Under the pieces are notes generated by a model. The model searched no databases, had not been told where the DNA came from, and saw only the letters and a program-made list of their open reading frames with translations. From positions 248,001 to 312,000 of the forward strand of contig NZ_BAABBA010000003.1 in NCBI RefSeq assembly GCF_039537705.1: DNA of 64,000 bases, in the 5' to 3' direction. Position 1 is the stretch's first letter. Every line of letters begins with the position of its first letter. The stretch comes from Georgenia daeguensis (GTDB taxonomy: Bacteria > Actinomycetota > Actinomycetes > Actinomycetales > Actinomycetaceae). Positions 60,383-64,000 of this stretch are shown piece by piece. A program made the position numbers and the translations under genes.

Positions 60383-61372
60383 CTACATCAGCGAGGGCAT
60401 GACCTCGCGCTCGAAGAGCTCGATCGACTCCGTGGTGTAGGCGGCGTCGGGGAAGTAGAAGATGCCGTAGGACATGCCCTGCGCCTTCAGGGCCGAGAGC
60501 TTCTCGACCACCTGCTCGGGCGTCCCGTAGGCGGGCATGCCGCGGAAGCCGCGCAGCTGCTTCTCCACGTGGTCCTCGTCCATGTGCGGGCTGAGCCGGG
60601 CCACCAGTTCGTCGGTGCGCTCCCGGACCTCCGCCTCCGTGGAGCCGATCAGGACGTTGTAGTTGGCCGACCGGGTGATCTGCTCGAAGTCCGTCCCCAC
60701 CGCGGCGCAGTGCTCGCGCAGGATCGCGCTCTTGCGGGTGAAGCCCTCGAGCGTGCCGTCGAAGTTCGTGTACCGGGCGTGCTGCGCGGCGATCCGGAGG
60801 GTGACCTTCTCGCCGCCGCCCGCGATCCACAGCGGGACCCCGCCCGGCTGGAGCGGCAGGGGGCGGCAGATCGCGCCATCGACGTCGTAGTGCTCGCCGT
60901 GGAAGGTCGCGACCCCCTGCCGCCAGGCCTGCTCGAAGATCTGCACGCCCTCCTCGAGCATCTTCAGCCGTGCACCGGCCCGCGGGAAGCCGTACCCGTA
61001 GGCGCGCCACTCGTGCTCGTACCAGCCGGCGCCGATGCCCATCTCGAGGCGCCCGCCGCTGATGTGGTCGACCGTGGCCGCCACCTTCGCGAGGTACATC
61101 GGGTTGCGGTACGCCATGCACGTGCACATCTGACCCAGCCGCACCCGGTCGGTGCTGGCCGCGAGCCCCGCCATGAGGGACCACGCCTCGTGCGTCGCCT
61201 CCTCGCTCGGGACCGGGGTGGTGTGGAAGTGGTCGTAGACCCACACCGACTCCCACAGCTCGCCCGCGTCCGCGCGGCGCGCCAATGAGACCATGGTCGG
61301 CCAGTGCTGGGAGTCGTCGATGCCCGCCAGGTCGAAGCGCCAGCCCTGCGGGAGGAAGAGTCCGAATCTCAT
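60383..61372 (-). CDS. LLM-class (F420-dependent-type) oxidoreductase
   Basis: 329-residue TIM-barrel flavin/F420 enzyme of the luciferase-like monooxygenase superfamily: MRFGLFLPQGWRFDLAG, WVYDHFHT, VRLGQMCTCMAYRNPMYLAK, the GRLEMGIGAGWYEHEWRAYG signature and IAGGGEKVTLRIAAQHARY. Cofactor F420 is likely in Actinobacteria but not proven by these motifs. Substrate unknown. ATG 61372 lies 7 nt from TACGCT, a leaderless arrangement. Confidence 0.88.
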   Translation of the reverse strand: MRFGLFLPQGWRFDLAGIDDSQHWPTMVSLARRADAGELWESVWVYDHFHTTPVPSEEATHEAWSLMAGLAASTDRVRLGQMCTCMAYRNPMYLAKVAATVDHISGGRLEMGIGAGWYEHEWRAYGYGFPRAGARLKMLEEGVQIFEQAWRQGVATFHGEHYDVDGAICRPLPLQPGGVPLWIAGGGEKVTLRIAAQHARYTNFDGTLEGFTRKSAILREHCAAVGTDFEQITRSANYNVLIGSTEAEVRERTDELVARLSPHMDEDHVEKQLRGFRGMPAYGTPEQVVEKLSALKAQGMSYGIFYFPDAAYTTESIELFEREVMPSLM

Positions 61373-61379
61373 GGGCGAC

Positions 61380-61385
61380 AGCGTA
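61380..61385 (-). promoter_or_regulatory. -10 element for leaderless LLM gene
   Basis: TACGCT on the minus strand, 7 nt before ATG 61372. Confidence 0.55.
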
Positions 61386-61412
61386 GGGCGCGCCGGGCGT
61401 GACGGCGCGACG

Positions 61413-62042
61413 CTAGCCCGGGAGCCCGGGCGGTCCGCCGCTCGCGTGCCGCAGCGGCCTGGCCGCCCGGGCGGCGATCCGGCGCCGGACCGCGAGCACG
61501 AGGAGGACGACGACCACGACGACGAGCAGCGCCACCAGGGCGGGCAGCACCACCGAGACCAGCACCAGGGCCACCGCGGAGACGTCCTCCGCCGCCGAGA
61601 CCACGGGTGCGCCGGTGCCCGCAGTCACCGTGTTGACCGCCGGCCGGGCGACGGCCTTGGTGGTGTGCGTGGTGAGGGCGAGCAGCACGCCCAGCACGAC
61701 CGGCACCCACTGCCAGTCCTGCAGCAGGGTGCCGGGATCGGCCACCGCCGTCGTCTCCGAGGCGGAGCCCGCGGCGAAGACGATGCCGCCGGCGGCGGGC
61801 CGCACCACCGTCTGCAGCACGTCGTTGACGGAGTCGACCACCGGGATCTTGTCCGCGACCACCTCCACGGCCAGCAGGACGCCGAGCACCACCAGGGCCG
61901 GTGTGCTCTCGAGCCAGCCCCAGCCTGCCGGGAGGGCGAGCAGGTCGGTGTAGCGGGAGAGCAGGCCCAGCCCGATCAGGGGGACGTACCCGTTGAGGCC
62001 GGCGGCCATCGCCATCCCGGACCCCGTGAGCAGCTCGAGCAC
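61413..62042 (-). CDS. DUF4126 membrane protein
   Basis: 209-residue integral membrane protein: GMAMAAGLNGYVPLIGLGLL, STPALVVLGVLLAVEVVADK, VPVVDSVNDVLQTVVRPAAG, and two further helices, ending in a long hydrophobic stretch and a basic tail. The small-residue-rich motifs are typical of DUF4126. Function unknown. GTG 62042 is preferred (GACCCT 6 nt upstream) over earlier starts that overlap the divergent pgsA-like promoter. Confidence 0.8.
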   Translation of the reverse strand: MLELLTGSGMAMAAGLNGYVPLIGLGLLSRYTDLLALPAGWGWLESTPALVVLGVLLAVEVVADKIPVVDSVNDVLQTVVRPAAGGIVFAAGSASETTAVADPGTLLQDWQWVPVVLGVLLALTTHTTKAVARPAVNTVTAGTGAPVVSAAEDVSAVALVLVSVVLPALVALLVVVVVVLLVLAVRRRIAARAARPLRHASGGPPGLPG

Positions 62043-62125
62043 GCCAGCAGGGTCCCACGGCGCGGGAGCTGGCGCGCGGCGCAACCCGCCCGCCGACAAG
62101 CACACCCGGTGACAGCGGCGCCGCA

Positions 62126-62131
62126 TAGGCT
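62126..62131 (+). promoter_or_regulatory. -10 element for leaderless pgsA-like transcript
   Basis: TAGGCT, exactly 6 nt before GTG 62138. Confidence 0.6.
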
Positions 62132-62137
62132 GGGGCG

Positions 62138-62749
62138 GTGAGAACGCGGACGCCCCAGAGCCAGGCGGGCAGAGAGGTCGCCGACCGGGTCTGGACCGTC
62201 CCGAACGTGATCTCGGCGCTGCGGCTGCTGCTCGTGCCCGTCTTCGGCGTCCTGATCCTCAACGAGCAGGACGTCGCCGCGCTCGTCGTGCTGGTGGTCG
62301 CCGGCGCCAGCGACTGGTTCGACGGCGTGATCGCCCGGCGCTTCAACCAGACGAGCCGGCTGGGGCAGCTCCTCGACCCGGCGGCCGACCGCCTCTACAT
62401 CTTCGTGACCCTCGTCGGGCTCGCCTGGCGCGACCTCGTGCCGTGGTGGCTGGTGCTCGTCATCGTCGCGCGTGACGTCGTGCTGGCGGGACTGCTGCCC
62501 ATCCTCACCCGGCACGGCTACGGTCCGCTGCCCGTCCACCTCGCCGGCAAGGCCGGGACCTTCGCGCTGATGTACGCCTTCCCGCTGCTGCTGCTCGCCG
62601 GCGTCCCCGGGACGGTGGGGACGCTGGCCTGGACGTTCGGGTGGGCCAGCGCCTGGTGGGGAGTCGGGCTGTACTGGTTCGCCGCCCTGCTCTACGTGGA
62701 GCAGGTGGTGCGCATCGTGCGCCAGGACCGCGGCCGCACCCGATCATGA
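62138..62749 (+). CDS. CDP-alcohol phosphatidyltransferase (PgsA2-like)
   Basis: 203-residue membrane enzyme with a perfect CDP-alcohol phosphatidyltransferase motif, D59-x2-D62-G-x2-A-R67-x8-G76-x3-D80-x3-D84, in six helices. Uses CDP-diacylglycerol and an alcohol acceptor (glycerol 3-phosphate, inositol or phosphatidylglycerol), not distinguishable here. Followed by DUF881 and sbp, the order seen at M. tuberculosis pgsA2-Rv1823-Rv1824. ATGA overlap with DUF881. Confidence 0.9.
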   Translation: MRTRTPQSQAGREVADRVWTVPNVISALRLLLVPVFGVLILNEQDVAALVVLVVAGASDWFDGVIARRFNQTSRLGQLLDPAADRLYIFVTLVGLAWRDLVPWWLVLVIVARDVVLAGLLPILTRHGYGPLPVHLAGKAGTFALMYAFPLLLLAGVPGTVGTLAWTFGWASAWWGVGLYWFAALLYVEQVVRIVRQDRGRTRS

Positions 62750-63735
62750 CGCACGCCCGCGACGACGCCGGCGGGCCGGGCGCGCCGCCGGCGGTGGCCG
62801 GCCCGGCCACCCGGCCGAGACGGCCCGACGAGTCGATGTCGCTCCTGCGCGAGCTGCTCGAGAACCCGCTCGACGCCGGGTACCTCGCCGTCGCCGCCCG
62901 CGCCGCCCGGCCTGACCGGAAGGTCCCGGCGTGGCGCCGGGGCGTCGTCCTGATGCTCTGCGCGGCCATCGGCATGGGAGGGGTGTGGGCGGCGCGCGAG
63001 CTGCGCGGGCCGCAGTCGGGCATGCTCCCCGCCCGCGCGCTGCTCGTCGAGCAGATCGAGGAGCGGGCGGCGGAGGGTGAGGAGCTGCGCGCCGCGAACG
63101 AGGAGCGCAACGCGGAGATCACGAGCCTGCGGGACGCCGCGCTCTCGCGCGCCGACGGGGATCTCCTCGCCACCGTGACGGATCTGGGCGCGGCGTCCGG
63201 GCAGGTCGCTGTGCGCGGCCCCGGGATCGTCGTGGAGCTGGAGGACTCCGACGCGGCGCAGCTCGGCGTCGCCGGCGCGGAGGACGAGCGGGTCACCGAC
63301 GTCGACCTGCAGGTCCTCGTGAACTCCTTGTGGGCGTCGGGCGCCGAGGCGATCTCCGTCGACGGGCACCGCCTGGGGTCGACGAGCGCGATCCGCACGG
63401 CGGGAGAGGCCATCCTGGTCAACCTCGACCCCGTGGTCTCGCCCTACGAGGTCGAGGTGGTCGGTGACCCGGCGGACCTGCAGACGAGACTCGCCCGCAC
63501 GCCGGCGAGCACCCACCTGGGGGTGCTGCGGAGCAGCTACGGCATCCGCGTGGACATCCGGGCCGCCGACGAGCTCGAGCTGGAGGCGCTGCCCCAGCTG
63601 ACCCCGCGCCTCGCGGAGCCGCTCACGTCCGGCGACGGCGGCGCGGGCGTTTCGAACCCGGCGCAGGATGTGAAACCCTCGGGTGACGGCACGGCGGCCG
63701 CCCGGGGACGGGCGTCGGAGGGGAAGGTGGGCTAG
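62746..63735 (+). CDS. DUF881 family protein
   Basis: 329 residues: Pro-rich cytoplasmic start, one helix (GVVLMLCAAIGMGGVWAARE, about residue 65), a coiled-coil segment (EQIEERAAEGEELRAANEER), and the extracytoplasmic DUF881 domain (VRGPGIVVELEDS, LQVLVNSLWASGAEAISVDG). Homologues sit beside sbp and garA loci and are suspected cell-envelope or division accessory proteins. The TAG stop overlaps the sbp GTG. Confidence 0.88.
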   Translation: MTHARDDAGGPGAPPAVAGPATRPRRPDESMSLLRELLENPLDAGYLAVAARAARPDRKVPAWRRGVVLMLCAAIGMGGVWAARELRGPQSGMLPARALLVEQIEERAAEGEELRAANEERNAEITSLRDAALSRADGDLLATVTDLGAASGQVAVRGPGIVVELEDSDAAQLGVAGAEDERVTDVDLQVLVNSLWASGAEAISVDGHRLGSTSAIRTAGEAILVNLDPVVSPYEVEVVGDPADLQTRLARTPASTHLGVLRSSYGIRVDIRAADELELEALPQLTPRLAEPLTSGDGGAGVSNPAQDVKPSGDGTAAARGRASEGKVG

Positions 63736-64000
63736 TGCTCGCTCTGGTCGGACTCGCACTGGGGGTCGTCGCCGGCGTCCTGCTCGATCCCACGGTGCCG
63801 AGCTTCTTCCAGCCCTACCTGCCCATCGCCGTGATCGCCGCGCTCGACGCGCTCTTCGGGGGCCTGCGGGCCCGCTTCGACGGCGTGTTCAACGAACGGG
63901 TCTTCGTGGTCTCGTTCGTCTTCAACGTGCTCGTCGCCGCGTTCATCGTCTGGCTCGGCGACCAGCTCGGCGTCGGCACGCAGCTGAGCACCGCCGTCGT
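63735..64000 (+). CDS. sbp: Small basic protein Sbp (DUF1290), 5' part
   Basis: Truncated by the window end. The visible 88 residues include VLALVGLALGVVAGVLLDPT, ALDALFGGLRARFDGVFNER and VFVVSFVFNVLVAAFIVW, with at least three helices, as in Sbp/DUF1290 found near the ftsZ region in Bacillus and next to DUF881 in Actinobacteria. GTG 63735 overlaps the DUF881 stop. Confidence 0.85.
   Translation, partial: MLALVGLALGVVAGVLLDPTVPSFFQPYLPIAVIAALDALFGGLRARFDGVFNERVFVVSFVFNVLVAAFIVWLGDQLGVGTQLSTAV

Overview
This 64 kb window is high-GC actinobacterial chromosome, most likely from a Micrococcales member related to Georgenia or Cellulomonas. The evidence is the gene order, the many GTG starts and the numerous 4-bp stop/start overlaps. 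No single marker fixes the genus. No prophage, IS element or CRISPR array was seen, and most of the window is ordinary core genome with one accessory-looking stretch.

Layout. (1) 1-6643, minus strand: tkt-tal-pgi-zwf-opcA, a pentose-phosphate/glycolysis operon. (2) 7060-17995, plus strand: ctaB, xerD, then parA-scpA-scpB-rluB (chromosome segregation plus a pseudouridine synthase), tyrA, cmk, a PlsC-type acyltransferase, der and an unknown membrane protein. (3) 18070-19300: two small minus-strand genes, then tRNA-Pro(GGG) with a strong terminator. (4) 19395-31881, accessory-looking: alpha/beta hydrolase, a LuxR-type regulator without ATPase, a divergently transcribed RNase H-like protein that has lost catalytic residues, two small membrane proteins, an FAD oxidoreductase, a Tat-exported multicopper oxidase, an AI-2E family permease, an atypical NRAMP transporter and a membrane-anchored DsbA-like protein. 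(5) 32022-35292: a cyclase/ThDP-enzyme gene pair, and a two-gene unit with a 40-residue acidic ORF. (6) 35503-44349: DUF1810, rlmC, an rsbQ-rsbP-like stress pair, hrpB, a sucrase/ferredoxin-like protein and a second AI-2E permease. (7) 44464-48973: moxR-DUF58-transglutaminase operon. (8) 49062-61372: VOC proteins, a second LuxR regulator, ICMT-like, winged-helix, arfB, DUF6328, universal stress protein, pepN, a GlgC-like protein, a catalytically intact RNase H and an F420-type oxidoreductase. (9) 61413-64000: DUF4126, then pgsA-like, DUF881 and sbp (cut by the window end), an arrangement also found next to garA in mycobacteria.

Two themes stand out. First, many transcription units begin with a TANNNT hexamer exactly 6 or 7 nt before a GTG/ATG start, the signature of leaderless mRNAs; this also settles several start codons. 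Second, several families occur twice in the window: LuxR without ATPase, RNase H with the same extra N-terminal domain, AI-2E permease, VOC and alpha/beta hydrolase. The RNase H copy at 22.4 kb keeps the fold landmarks but has lost two catalytic aspartates and the catalytic-His loop, and it faces the first LuxR gene across a shared promoter region. That pair, with the neighbouring membrane/redox genes, is the best candidate here for an undescribed function.
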